From Trichaptum fuscoviolaceum (Eukaryota > Basidiomycota > Agaricomycetes > Hymenochaetales > Trichaptaceae), in assembly GCA_910574455.1 (NCBI GenBank), contig CAJSYZ010000003.1:3161250-3225249 (forward strand): DNA of 64,000 nt, read 5' to 3'. The translations under genes were made by a program, and so were the position numbers. Shown piece by piece: positions 23,094 to 34,800 of this stretch (position 1 is its first letter; each line of letters begins with the position of its first letter). The notes below the pieces were generated by a model that made no database searches, was not told the origin of the DNA, and worked only from the letters and a program-made list of their open reading frames with translations.

Positions 23094-24559
23094 GCTTGCC
23101 TCGGATGTAGTAGTAGTACTGGGAGGACTCGGTACTCAAACTATTTCTAACTGTTTTCTTTTCGTAGTATTACCTCATACCAGTGCATACCACTAGTATT
23201 CAAGTTGTGTCTTTGTATGTTTGTCTCCTGTTCTGTGTTCGTCGACCTTATACTTGTGTTTTCTGTGCATCGGTATTCAAGTTGTTGTATGACTGTATGT
23301 AAATAAAAAACGATATGAATTGTTTACTAACTATTCCGAGTCGGACTTGGACTCACTGGCACCAGTGATGCTCTAATTACTGCCCGATAAATTCACGACT
23401 GGCTCGAATCCGGGTCTACCAACCTGAAGACCGAACATCGTTACGGGTCACTGTTCGGCAACTTGAACTTTTGAGCTGAACTTCAAGTTGAAGTCCCACG
23501 ACTCGGTCTCAGGCTCTGACTCGGAAGTTCTTCCGACTCGGAGGTCAGCTTGAAGTCGGAAACTACTAGTACTAGTAAACTAAGCCTGAGGGGCGAAGGT
23601 CGGTCCGGCTACTACTACAACTGCTCTGCTCGACAACTATTAGGTATAATAATTTTAATGGAATGACCGGTTGTTATTCTCGGGACGTTCTAGGTCAGAG
23701 GGAACTGGACGGCTTGACTTATGCTATTGCCTTCTGGCAGACGACGGAGGAGCTGGAACAAATGGGCTTTGCGACCAACCTTGATTCAAAGACAGACACG
23801 CAACTTGGTAGTATTGTTTTCCCGACTCCGAGTCAGCAAGAGCCCGACGTGGACATCGCCGCTCGCCTTTTCCCAGACTGAGCCCCTTCCTCAACTCCCC
23901 CACCATGCGCACAAACTCTCTCATCTCATCCTCTTGCACTACCTTGAGGCTTGTCATTTTCTTCAACCTTGGCGCTGTCTCCTTCACATACGACATCTTC
24001 CATGCGCTGCTCTCCTGCACTTTGTACTAAATTATGTCGTAACAGATCTGGGCGGAATGGGAGACAGAGGTCTGCACGAGCATGGCACAGGAGTTCAAGG
24101 CTGGTGAGTTTATTCTCCTTCTCAATCCTTTTTACTTCACGTTATTTACATACCATTTGATACAGAATCCTAGCTCACACCGTTTACAGCGCACGCAAGA
24201 TGGTGCAATTCTGGAACACCGCCAGACAGCACCACCACCATTGCCATCGCACTCCTGCTACTAGTAGTACCCAGCATCGACATGATGACTTCCCACGTGG
24301 GGTCTGACACTGGCATCACAGGCCCTCCGTCGTCACCACTGACAGCCATGGTCAGGTTGGAAACTAGAGACTTCCGGAGACACTTTCATTGTTGTGGGGA
24401 CTGGTAAGTAGCCCTAGTAGTTATCCGCTATTGCAACAATAGCTCATGACCCGATGAACACAACTACATGACTGGCTGATGCTATGGTTGTTGAAGCGCT
24501 TAGAATGCCAGCACGCTTACGAGTTCGAGACGACAGCGCGCACCATCTTGCCGGGCAAG
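23094..24559. repeat. Intergenic region with word clusters, no clear gene
   Basis: 23340-23600 holds chained GACTC/GAGTC, TTCAA/TTGAA and TACTA words, including the perfect 11-mer TTCAAGTTGAA at 23482-23492. Short open frames at 23663-24107 show no recognisable domain. I see no supported gene here. Confidence 0.45.
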
Positions 24560-25620
24560 TCTTCTTTCAGAGACAAGTCATTCGGAGATGAGGAGCTCAA
24601 AGGCTTCCAGTTTGCCTCACCAGACGACCATCAAATTATATCTATTTCGCTGATTCCATGGCTCATGGCGGGGATTTAAGAGATGCTCCTTGCCGACACA
24701 AGGGACTTCTTGCAATCAGAGAAGGTATGTACATAAAGTGCCACACATCGACTGAAAGTTTAACCTCTCTTTCTGAATCAGTGGTGCGCTGACCGTGGTA
24801 ACCGCTCTCGTCGCGACAATTTCCTCTATTGTGTCCCTGGCTTGGGCAGATCATCGTTGATCCATGCCCTTGCTGGCGCGCTCATGCTCGACATTCTCGC
24901 CATCTCACGTTGCGCTCTTTGGATGAACGATGTGACGTTGTCGTCGCTTATGGGCCGTGTGCCTGCCCCGTGAATTGTCCTTCTCGAGGACCTTGACGCT
25001 GCATTCACTCGCTCAACTTCGCGCGACGGGTCCTCAACCTGTGTTCCTGGTGGTAAGAAGAAGAGCTCTTTGTTGTCCGACAACAAGGATAAGATGACGA
25101 TGATGACGACAATGAAGAAATTGGCAAGAAGAAGAAAAGCAAGAAATATGACACTCTATCCGACGTGAACACGCTCTCTCTTTCTGGCTTTCTTAATGCA
25201 CTTGATGGTGTCGCCGCTGCTGTTGGCCGCTTCCTCGTCCCGTCGCAGCGACGAACCATCTTGAGCGTTTCGACCCCGCGCTCTCGCACCCCGGTGGTAT
25301 GGATGTTTGGATCGAGTTCAAAAGCGCAAGCCCTAGGCAGGCTCAAGCGCTCTTCTGCGACTTCTTCCTGTACGCGGACGTCAAGAAGCCCGAGATCACC
25401 AAACGCGAAGGCGAGCTCGATGGGATCAGCCTCCCCCCCCCCACCCCATCCTCTGGATCGATTTCGGAAATTCCGGTGTCGGTATTTGCGTCCGATGCCT
25501 CGAGTACCGCAACCTTGAGCTCGAGCTCATTGATGAGAGGTGCGTCAAACAGTCTACCTGACGTTGGCAAAGCAGCTCACGACGCAAATTGCGAATTCAT
25601 CAAACGGGAAAAAGTATTAC
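24560..25620 (+). pseudogene. BCS1-like AAA ATPase remnant
   Basis: Reads through several frames as the AAA domain of the BCS1-like mitochondrial chaperone family expanded in basidiomycetes. The conserved run EMLLADTRDFL...SEKW (24681) is split by a normal intron (24725-24781). It is followed by a degenerate Walker A region (VPGLGRSSLIHALAG, where GSGKS is expected), then WMNDVTLSSLMGRVP, and a TGA stop near 24972 just before the Walker B region IVLLEDLDAAFTRS. Later frames give the sensor region with DVNTLSLSGFLNALDG (25158-25212) and MDVWIEFKSAS...QALFCDFF (25299). Lysine loss, the stop and frameshifts mark it as a dead copy. The N-terminal BCS1 domain is not convincingly present. Confidence 0.8.
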
Positions 25621-26415
25621 TTCATCTTAGATATCGTTCAAGTAGTCATGTCCTATTCCTTGACAAACACCTCTGTGCCACCACCATTGCCGCCGAAACG
25701 GAGATCGCTCGGTTTCAATATGCAGAATAAGTCGATTATCGGCCGACAGCGCAATCCCCCCAGCTCTAAGGACAAGAAACGCTCCTTCATTTAAACTACT
25801 TCTTCCATAGCGGATTGGGATGCATTGATCCCATTTCCCACATTGGCATGGTTCCGGTTTCGAGTTGTATCCAGGGATGACTGATTGTATGACGGCTTAC
25901 TCGTGGCTTTGCCTTCTAGAGCTGATGGAACAGCTTCTTGTGCAGTGGGCTATGTCTTCCTGACTTCTTCGGAGTTAACCTGACTCACTTTCTTGTTTGT
26001 TTGTGCATAAAATGAAAAGAAGCCTCATAATCGAGTCATCTAGAAGAAATCCTTCTTATCTCCTGTCAGTTCAGCTTGAGGTTTATCCGAGCCATAGTAT
26101 AATGCACTGATAGATTCCTCTCTTCTTTTCCCAGAAGAATAAGGCATCAGAAAAATGCGTGCAAGAGCTTTGTATAAATGTGAACTCGGAGTGGGTGTCG
26201 CCCCTCCCCGCCACCCACCCACCCATTCAACCCTTCGCCATGAACTTTTATCACATTCTGTTGGGGCTCCACATGCTCCTATTGATTGACCATGCTGTGC
26301 TTCGAGTACGCATCGCGCGAAGACTTCCTTGGACACAAAGGAGGATATCTAGGATGCAAAAAACTGTACTTACTTTCTATTTCCTCTCAAAATCACTGCA
26401 CTGACTTTTTGCCAG
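25621..26415. other. Gap without a supported gene
   Basis: Contains only short open frames. A piece at 26286-26360 (CFEYASREDFLGHKGGY) may be an upstream exon of the exonuclease gene that follows, but no splice arrangement joining it in phase could be confirmed. Confidence 0.3.
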
Positions 26416-27285
26416 CTTTACAAATGGACACAATATCTCCTCGACTACCTGGGGGTTCCGCCAACGCCTCTTCTTCAACTTCGCAGTTATACACTCGGAC
26501 CTCTTGTTCCTGAAGTATGTCTGACCACCGCGACGATGGAGAATGCCGTAGACGTCATCTATGCTTCCTTGCCGGATGCCCCGGAACGACGCTTCGTTGC
26601 CCTCGACATTGAATGGGCGAGTAACGTACCAGGACTATATCGCGTGGACCTCATCCAACTCGCGGTTCAGCAACATGTGTTCCTCCTCCGGACTCATCTA
26701 CTTAATGCTCTTCCCCCAAGATTGGAACAATTATTAGGTGATGAAACTGTATGGAAAGTGTCAGCAGGAATCGCTGGTACGAGAGTCCCATTTCTTCTCT
26801 CATTATGCGGCATAACTGAACTAATTGGCAGGTGATGCAACTCGCATCAGGAATAAATTTGGCGTTCCCGTGACCTCCTGCGTCGATTTGACAGATTGGG
26901 CGCGCCTCGTCTACCCCGATTTCTGGCCAAGAACGCCAACTTGGCTCCAGCTGCTTCTGAACCCCCGTCTCTGGTTCAAGTTTCCGCAACCGTTTATAAA
27001 GCTGGAGGAGATGGCGGGCAGACTCCTGCAGACAAACATCGAAAAAGATGTCTTGGTCACGATGAGCAATTGGGCCGAAGTTGAGCTGTCGGCTGCTCAA
27101 GTCCATTGTAAGTTATCCTTTTCAAGTTGTCACTCAGGCTGACCATCTTCTCACTTGCATCTGCTCTATTAGATGCGGCAATCGACGCGCACAGCACGTT
27201 TGCTGTTGCTTCCGTCTTGAATCAAGATGCCTTGGCCTTACCGGAAACAGTAATCCATCACTTCCCAATGCTCGATATTGAGTAG
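26416..27285 (+). CDS. DEDDy 3'-5' exonuclease (RNase D/WRN exonuclease type)
   Basis: Exons 26416-26776, 26832-27117 and 27173-27285, with introns of 55 bp each. The frame is open from a probable acceptor at 26415; the first in-frame ATG is at 26536, so the true start is uncertain. The DnaQ-like exonuclease fold is shown by Exo I (ALDIEW, with the Asp-X-Glu pair), Exo II (KVSAGIAGDATRIRNKFG, with Asp) and Exo III (YAAIDA, with Tyr and Asp). All four metal-binding carboxylates are present, so catalysis looks intact. An Exo domain of this size alone, without a helicase or HRDC domain, is typical of fungal stand-alone members acting on DNA or RNA 3' ends. The substrate is unknown. The gene ends PMLDIE-stop. 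Confidence 0.82.
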
Positions 27286-27526
27286 GCTGAGGCCCGTTTG
27301 AATAGTGCTAACGGTGTTATCTTGTTGAGTAAATTGTTGAGTGTATGCTCTTGTCTTCAAAAGTTGCCAGGAGCATCGTGATTGTATCTATTATTGAATT
27401 GCTTCTCGTTGAATGATCATTGTAGACTGAGGTTGTCAATGGTGTTTGCTGTCGCTTTCAAGATGTCATGAAGATGAAGGTAGCTTGAAATCTCAAAACA
27501 GAGGTTCAAGTTCACTTGAGTACAGT

Positions 27527-27917
27527 AGTGGTAGTAGTAAATCTCACTTGAGTCTGACTTGCCGCCTGATGTACAGCTTCCCTCCTTACGCACTGATTTT
27601 GTCCTGAAATGCCGTTTTAAGGCCATCAGGCAGCCAGGCAACACTTCAGGCAGGCATGACAACGCTTCAACCCATTTAAGGAAGCTTCAGGACGCGCCAG
27701 CCGCCGTTAGCAATCTCTGATGTATTACACTTGAGCACTGAAATCCTGACTTGCATTCTGATGCACTGAGAGACGGCTTGCATCCTGAAACACTCCTTAT
27801 TTCAGTGAGATAAGGCAATCAGTGTATTTTCAGACGAAGTAGCGACCCTTCAGACAGGTGCCAGCCAAATCAGGACGCGTCAGGACGCGTCAGTCGCCGT
27901 AAGCAAAAGGAAGTTTC
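27527..27917. repeat. Dispersed repeat with hAT-like terminus (copy 1)
   Basis: Shares long matches with 55395-55603 in the same orientation (blocks around CTTCCCTCCTTA, GGCCATCAGGCAGCCAGGCA, CATTTAAGGAAGCTTCAGGA, and TCGCCGTAAGCA). It ends AAGTTTCCCTG. Read inward, the terminus is CAGGGAAACTT, resembling hAT-superfamily ends. No second end or 8-bp target duplication was found, so it is a fragment or a non-autonomous element. Confidence 0.55.
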
Positions 27918-27924
27918 CCTGATG

Positions 27925-28478
27925 CGTAAGCAGGTCCGCCCAACGCGCGGCAAACACAAAAAAACATCCCGCTCGCAACACGGGTAATTCCGAAGGGCGG
28001 GAAGCGTGGGATATGTACAGTCTTTAACTGGCACATGAGAACTCAATGGCTTCAGCTTCATGCATTTTAATCCCCTCAACTCATTGTGAAGACTAGTTGT
28101 AGTATATAGTTGAGAGCTTGTAGTAGAGATTCAGATGTACCAGCTTTTTTAAGCATTGCAGGCTTGTTAATAATATTATCAGCAAATTAGAAGAATACAT
28201 GTTACTATCTATATATATCAGAATTAATATTATGCTATTTCTCTTTTATAGCGTTTCCCACCTTCAGTATATGCACACATATAACCTAAGTCGATTTAAG
28301 CTTGCTACAGAGGTATCAGGGAAATGTTATGCATTAGATGGTGTATTATGTGGGTATGTTATATGCATCTACCTAAAAAAGAGCGAGAAATTCTCGCGCT
28401 TCCCGCCCTTCGGAATTACCCGTGTTGCGAGCGGGATGTTTTTTTGTGTTTGCCGCGCGTTGGGCGGACCTGCTTACG
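27925..28478. mobile_element. 554-bp inverted-repeat element with 82-bp perfect arms
   Basis: 27925-28006 is the exact reverse complement of 28397-28478 (82 bp, no mismatch seen), beginning CGTAAGCAGGTCCGCCC. The interior (28007-28396) is AT-rich and has no coding potential. This is the structure of a MITE or foldback element. It is inserted immediately beside the end of the dispersed repeat at 27917. A clear target duplication was not found. Perfect arms suggest recent insertion or gene conversion between them. Confidence 0.85.
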
Positions 28479-28491
28479 TTTGATCTTTTGC

Positions 28492-28608
28492 CAGGGGCCG
28501 TCAGAGACGGCTTTCCATTCTCGTTAAGTTATGTCTTGTTTGTTACAAACACTAATTAGGATATTCCGACGGTAAGCTAGTTATGGAAGCCGGCTCTGAC
28601 GGCCCCTG
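28492..28608. mobile_element. 117-bp miniature inverted-repeat element, hAT-like ends
   Basis: The ends CAGGGGCCGTCAGAG at 28492 and its complement at 28608 form about 26-bp inverted repeats with a couple of mismatches, around a short AT-rich core. CAGGG termini suggest a hAT-derived MITE. No matching 8-bp target duplication is visible. Confidence 0.65.
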
Positions 28609-28846
28609 GGAACGAGGTTGGCGTGTCGCGCATATTTGTTATACAAGTCGTTTACAAACAAACCCGATTAGATCCAACGGTCCGCATACCCCAACATGTT
28701 TTCTTTCCTTTCTACTTTATTCTTCTGCGAGGTGCTAGAACTAATACATATGTTGTCCAAAGTCTCGGAAAGGTTATCCACAGACTGAGACATCACAATG
28801 ACCCATGATCAGAAGGCTATAATGACCTTGAGTCTGATAGGTAATA

Positions 28847-30633
28847 TCATTCAAGAGTACCTTTACTTCGCGAGACTGCCCATGGAGTTCCAGCTTCGTA
28901 GAAGTTCATAGGATAAGCATCCAATGCATCTCGCCCATTCTGGTTTAAGGACTGAGACTTCCACCCAGGAAGCTTTCCGACCGCGACAGCTGCTTCATAC
29001 GGACTCAGTAAAGGCCGGCTGAATGCGTAGCCCCAGTCTATCGACAACCGTGGACACGACGTTTGGACGAAAGCTGATACATACTGATCCATGAGGGACA
29101 GTTTCGCAGGGGAGAGTTCCGATAGCAATATTGGGACGTAAGGCACATCAATACCCTTATCTTCCAAGAGCTTGGTGATAGCCTAGTAGTCGAAATAGCA
29201 CATGAGATCCTTCAATTGGATGCAATTAAGCTTTATAACGCATACCTGGAGTTGTTTGAGACTTCCTTGCCGACCAAGTGTCCCAAGAATCACACCCCAC
29301 GATTGTTTCTCAGTTCTCGAAGTTATATTTGAAACAGTCGAATTGGTTGTTGGTGGTAAGGCATTTAAAGATGCCAGTGAGACACTTGACCTTGCCTGTT
29401 GTATTGCATTGCCTCGAATAGATTTCATTTCTTCGTGATTATAACGTTCTCTTGTCAGCTTCTTTGAGTATGGATCATAGCGGAACGCAGGAATGGATGG
29501 ATTCGCGATCATGATGGATTCTAAGTGGAATCGACCATCCCCAAGGTAGCTGTACAAAGTAATTGAGAAGCCAAAACTTAGTGTCATATTGTTCACTCAC
29601 ATCAGCGCATCAACATCCTGTAGTGTAGGAGCCGTACAACCCAAAATTTCTCCGGGTGAAAGTGGTTTCGATCGAGGAATTGTGATATTATATGCGCCGG
29701 TCCATAATCTTGGCTGCAAAGATGATTCACCTATTGACGACCCAGAATATGATGGCGAAGAAGAGAAATCAATCGATAGATCTTCTTTCAACCTCTGTAG
29801 TGCAGCAACAAATTGTATCGTGGATACTAATGCCAGTCGGGTAAGTTGTGTTTGCTTGTCAGCCGAAGATTCCTCGCTAGTTGCTGGGCTTTTATCTTCG
29901 GATGTTGGTCCCTCAATGCGCAGATGTCGAGTAACTCCAATTTTTTCTCCAGGAGCTATCCGACTACGTTCCTCTTCCGATGAAAGCAGTTCGGTGTGAA
30001 AGACATCCCTCTCGTTGGGAAAGTTAAGTCGTACCGTTTCCGCAAGGTGTCTTGAGTCGATCGCAATCTCCACAAATACGTAAAGAGTTTTTATTGTTGT
30101 TGTGTCAATAGGCACTGAAATGGAGCATTAGTAGGCCAACCAAAAAATAGCATATATAAATGGTTTACCGAGGCAGCTATGGCCGTAGTGTACTAACATA
30201 TCACACCCAAGGGCGATTGCGGTATAGTCATCTATACAACAAGCACCGTATGTGACATCCCCCATCACAACAGTGAGTGCCGACGTAAACCTGCGCAGCG
30301 TTCTAATAGTTTCCATGGAAGAAGAATATCTCTGACGGACCGTTCGATGATGTCTGCGATTGTGCACGCAAACATTTGCAATCCTTCTGGCATCTGGAGA
30401 GCTACCATCTGAGCATTGTTCTTCCGAATATGAAAGATAGTCTTATGGATTTCGAATGAGTAGTTTGTAGGCAACTGCAATATGGCTGCATTCAATTCAG
30501 GATCCTCTAAAATCTCGACGGGTATGCGATTGACGGGAAGTGAAGAACCAGACTTCGCTGTAACAGAATCACGTCCAACAAAGCGTTTCCGTGGCTTGTT
30601 CGCATTTTTGGCAGTTGATTTGATGGAAGCCAT
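28847..30633 (-). CDS. DPH1: Diphthamide biosynthesis protein 1 (ACP-histidine synthase subunit 1)
   Basis: Five exons: 30633-30341, 30290-30169, 30114-29601, 29549-29246, 29182-28847. Introns are 50-63 bp, all phases agree, and the product is 522 residues. With Dph2 this cytosolic radical-SAM-like enzyme transfers the 3-amino-3-carboxypropyl group from SAM to a histidine of elongation factor 2, the first step of diphthamide synthesis. The three conserved cysteine sites for the [4Fe-4S] cluster are visible: TYGACCIDD (about residues 111-119), EILGCTAP, and [13 protein letters not shown]. Other family blocks are [39 protein letters not shown] and [14 protein letters not shown]. It has a Ser/Glu-rich insertion after NFPNERDVF and a second variable loop in exon 4 containing a CCAGTG word. 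It is a conserved housekeeping gene surrounded by transposons. Confidence 0.96.
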
Positions 30634-31604
30634 GTGTAGTTGCGATAGTTGAGCAGCAGCGCTCAGCTTCAGTGTATGCGGCGTTTGGCTTCAAGCTGGT
30701 ACTAGAAACGGAAGCGGATGATAGTCGCATGCAACAAAAGTTCACTTTGCTACAGTGGCGAAAGGCTAAAACCAGCCTCTCGGAAACCCCCACAAAACTT
30801 TTCTTTCTACGGACACAAAACTTAACCAATGACCCTGAAACTGCGTAAATAGCTTCTAATGCAATGTATCTTCAATTCTTATAGATTAGTTTTGCACAAA
30901 AATAATTCCGAAAAAAATATCATGTCTGAATTTGAAACATCTTGCTTATTTTGGGGGTGTAGCTCTTTTAACTATTTCCCACGGGTTCGGAACATCATCA
31001 GGGAAACTACTTTCTGCTGAAAGTGACTTAAGTGTTACTTAAACGTCCTGAGAGACTGAAGTCTTAAATAAGGCAAGCTTCACTTATTCATGCATGTCCT
31101 CCCATTATTCAGGACAAGTTGGCTGAAATAAGTGCGGGCTGGCTTAAATAAGGAAAGATGGCTGAATCAGTGCTCTAAGTGTTTCAGGCATTCAGCACCC
31201 CAGTGCTCCAGTGTATCATCCTTTAATTACAGCAGTAGACAAGTGTTGTAAGACAAATTGCAGTGCTCAAGAGTCTAAGTGCATAAGAACGATCCAAGTA
31301 TTTCATTGCATCAGAAATATATAAGACAACATTATTTAGCTATCAGTGCCTCAGTGTTCAAGTACATCAGTCATCTACGCAAGACTAAGCATAGCAGTCG
31401 CTATGAAGGGATCCCCCACGACATTACCGTGAACCTCTGCCGTGACGGGCAGTGGCAGGTCACACTTCGCTGCCGTACCTTCAATTCTGCATGTTCTTTG
31501 GCGGACCAGTAGAAACGAAGGCTGCTCTGCGAGTCGATGGTAATATAATATTGAGCGCACGGACAGAAACGAAAAGAAGAGGCTCACCAGTGATCGATTT
31601 GCCC
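30634..31604. repeat. Intergenic region with hAT-like repeat terminus
   Basis: At 30998 a sequence starts CAGGGAAACTACTTTCTGCTGAAAG and continues to about 31330 with ACTTAA/CTTAAATAAGG-type words. It resembles, in opposite orientation, the ends of the repeats at 27527-27917 and 55395-55603. It is probably one end of a related non-autonomous hAT-like element. No gene was supported. Confidence 0.45.
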
Positions 31605-31795
31605 TTAGAAGTCTACGCAGTCCGTAGCCGAATCCCATTTTGAAGCGTCGTCCTCCTCATGATCACCATCTCCACCTAAATCCTTGTCCTCGCCCTCGCC
31701 CTCGCCTTCGCCCTCGTCCTCGTCCTCGTCCTCGCCCTCGTCCTCGCCCTCGCCCTCGTCCTCGTCCTCGCCCTCGTCCTCAATCTTCTCAACGC

Positions 31796-31829
<34 letters not shown>

Positions 31830-34800
31830 AATCTTCTCAACGCCCTCGTCCCCGCTCTCGCTCAGGTCGTCGTCGCCCTTAGCATTAGCATGTTCGTCCT
31901 CTGCATCACCTTCCATCTCGCTTCTATGTTCAGCCCCCTCACGCTCTTCGCCCTTATCGTCGGTTCCGTCTTCCCAATTATCAGCGCCTTCGTCATACGC
32001 TTTCTCGCAGGTCGAATCTGCATCTACACCGTCAAAATACAAGGAAAAGTCCCTGCCAGTGATACCCGATCCAACAAGTTCGGTGTTCTTTCTCGTGTCG
32101 ATATCTGTACTGGCATCGTAAGCTAGGAGGCGGGATCGAACCTTTTCCCAGTTTGATTCAGTGAAGAAAGAGGGATTCGACAACAAGTTAACATAGTCGT
32201 CCGTATGAGGCTGCCACAGAGCGCTAGTGAAATACCACTCAGCGCCGCCAAGTTCTTCTTTGATATTTTGCAACCGAGCCACCTGTTTATCAATGGCAAC
32301 CTTGACCTATCCATGAGAAGATCAGCGGATAAGGACAATATAAGTACTGAAAAAATAGATACCGCTGTTGCCGCAAGGGCGAGGGCACCGATAGGCTTTC
32401 CTATGGTGTTTCTGTCCAGTATTTTATGCCGACCCATGGCCAAGACAATGTGTACGGACAACACTGAGACCACAAGGTCAGAGCAGAACAGTCCTTGCTT
32501 CTGTACATTTAGGGTCAATGCATGGACACAAAACGCGACAATAAACACTCTTTTACTTACCCTCTCCATACTATACCAGCTTTCCCATAGAAACGGTTCG
32601 GCTTTCTTCTTGTCAACTAGCGTCTGCAACGTCTTCACAATTGCTTCGTTTTGCATTGACTTTAATTGTTCGCCGCTGATAAAACTGGCAACTGATTGCT
32701 CAGCTTTCTCAAAAAGTTTCTTGCGCCAGCTATCAGAGCATCTCTGGGCCGCCTGAAATACGAGGATTGCATCTCAATTTGGTAAAGGTAACTTGAGAAT
32801 AAGTAAAAATGACTCAACTAGAGAACAGATATCAGCGAACTGAGTTTCGTAACTAAGTTCCACAGAATCAAACACTTTCCCCCACAGTGAGCTGATGAGC
32901 TTATTGTCCGGGGTTTGCCATGGTGTGACGGATTTTCCAACTGCGCGAAATAGTGAAGGTAATAGAATATGAGTCCAACCTGCCTGAGTACCGGGAGGGA
33001 GACACTGGTTCGTCGCCCTTTTCCTGCCTGGCACGCGAGATCCTTCCCTTCCTTCATTTCGATCCTTGTCCTCAAGTCCCACTGATGTCTGCATATAAGT
33101 AAATCAACAAAATATGTCATAGAAATGAATTTGATTCGACAAACTGAGCTAGTAGTCCGAGAGACTTTGCGATGACCTTGATAAAGCCCCAGTCACTAAC
33201 ACTTCGGGTCCGGGGGTGCAGGATGCACTCTTCATTGCAAGCGACGGTGCCCGAGGTGCTAACGACATGTTTCGACCACCAGACTATTAAGAAAAGAAGG
33301 TGAATGCTCACATTTAGAGTGTATCAATCGACTCTCACTTACTTCATTATCAGCCACAAGCGACTGCCTCTTGCGATTAGAGGTAGCGGATCCAATCTCC
33401 GGCTGCAACACGTCAGAAAGCTGTTATCCAAGGCAAGTGAGCAGATCGAAAAGAAGCACTTACCGTCGTATCGGCCTCAGGCCGATAAGGAATATCAGAG
33501 GGGTTCCTCTTCTTACTCAAGTCCTTTCCGCCTGATCAGATACGAACTTAAAATGCCGGTTACCATAGAATTGACACTTACTGTGGCACCGGCCGGTGTG
33601 TCCATGTCAGTCAACAATGACTTCTTGATCTTGACAGTTTTATTAGCCAATTGAAATGGCTGAAAATAAGTAAACATAAAATGAAGGAATTCATTGCACA
33701 TCAAGGTAGAAGAATTACCACATTAACCTGAGAGTCGGTGTCTGGTGGCGACTTCCTCTTTCCGTTCTTTGTGACTGTGATTTCCTATTCATATGCACCC
33801 ATTAGCGATCGACTCAAAGTGAAGAAGGAAACGAATAGTTGCCACAGGAGAGCACCGGAAGTGAGCCTAGGGTGCATCGACACTCACACATACCTGTACA
33901 CGGGGTTCCAAGGCTAGTGATTGCACCTTACAACCATAAATAAGGGGGGAACGAGAGAAGTTGAAATAAGATAGACTTACCGGTGCGCTAAGCTGCGAAT
34001 TAGCAGTTCTCTTGTTTGCATCCTATCAAAATACCAATTCAGTAAGCAATGAAGGAAGGATGTACCATGAAGATCACTGTCTGGTACTCACCTGTCCACC
34101 TGGTTTTATCTTGTGGTTCTTATCCTCGAGTACGGGAAGGGATTGCTCAGTAGATTGAAAAATGTAAATGATATGACGTCGCTTACCGTTGAAACCTGCG
34201 ACCCGGAAAGAGTGTCATGCAATAACTTCCTTTTCTTCGAGTTGACGTTGCTGCTACCTCCATCCTGTTCATGACACGGCAGTTGGCAGATAAATAATAA
34301 CGAAGGAATATGAACAAACAGTCATGGAGTAACTGACATGAATCGAACAGTAATCAGTCGGACTCACACAAGCTTGAGCCGGCCTTGTTAGCCTCTTCGG
34401 ATCGCTTCCACCCTATAAACAAGTTATTCAGACTGCACTTGCCATTCTAATGCTCCATCAACTCACTGCATTTGATTCCGAATCGACAAGATGTGCCTTC
34501 TGTTGTACGCTGATTGTGCTATTTTTTACACCATGATAGCTTGTAAGGGTTATTGTTTCTCCTTCATCCTCCCAGGGACTTAAGTTTTCATCATCTGGCA
34601 ATGGGATGGTGTGTCTGGTGTAGCTTTGCGTCAGCAAGACTCATAATACAGTGGTAGCAAAGACAAGAGCGTCCGAGTCAATGTTGCAGGTGAAGGACTT
34701 CCAAGTTGGGTCTCGGCCCGGGAGTGTCACGCCGGTCACTGGCACTGCCAGTGCATCCGCTGCCAGTGGCAGGCTCATTAGTCGTAATCTAGTACTAGTC

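Noticed and set aside
23663..24107. Open frames upstream of the BCS1 remnant as a separate gene or BCS1 N-terminal domain
   Set aside because: No family motif could be followed in either strand, and frames are short and inconsistent.
31640..31882. Plus-strand Pro/Arg-rich frame with RPRPRP repeats
   Set aside because: It is the complement of the acidic Asp/Glu tail of the minus-strand partner gene; composition alone explains it.
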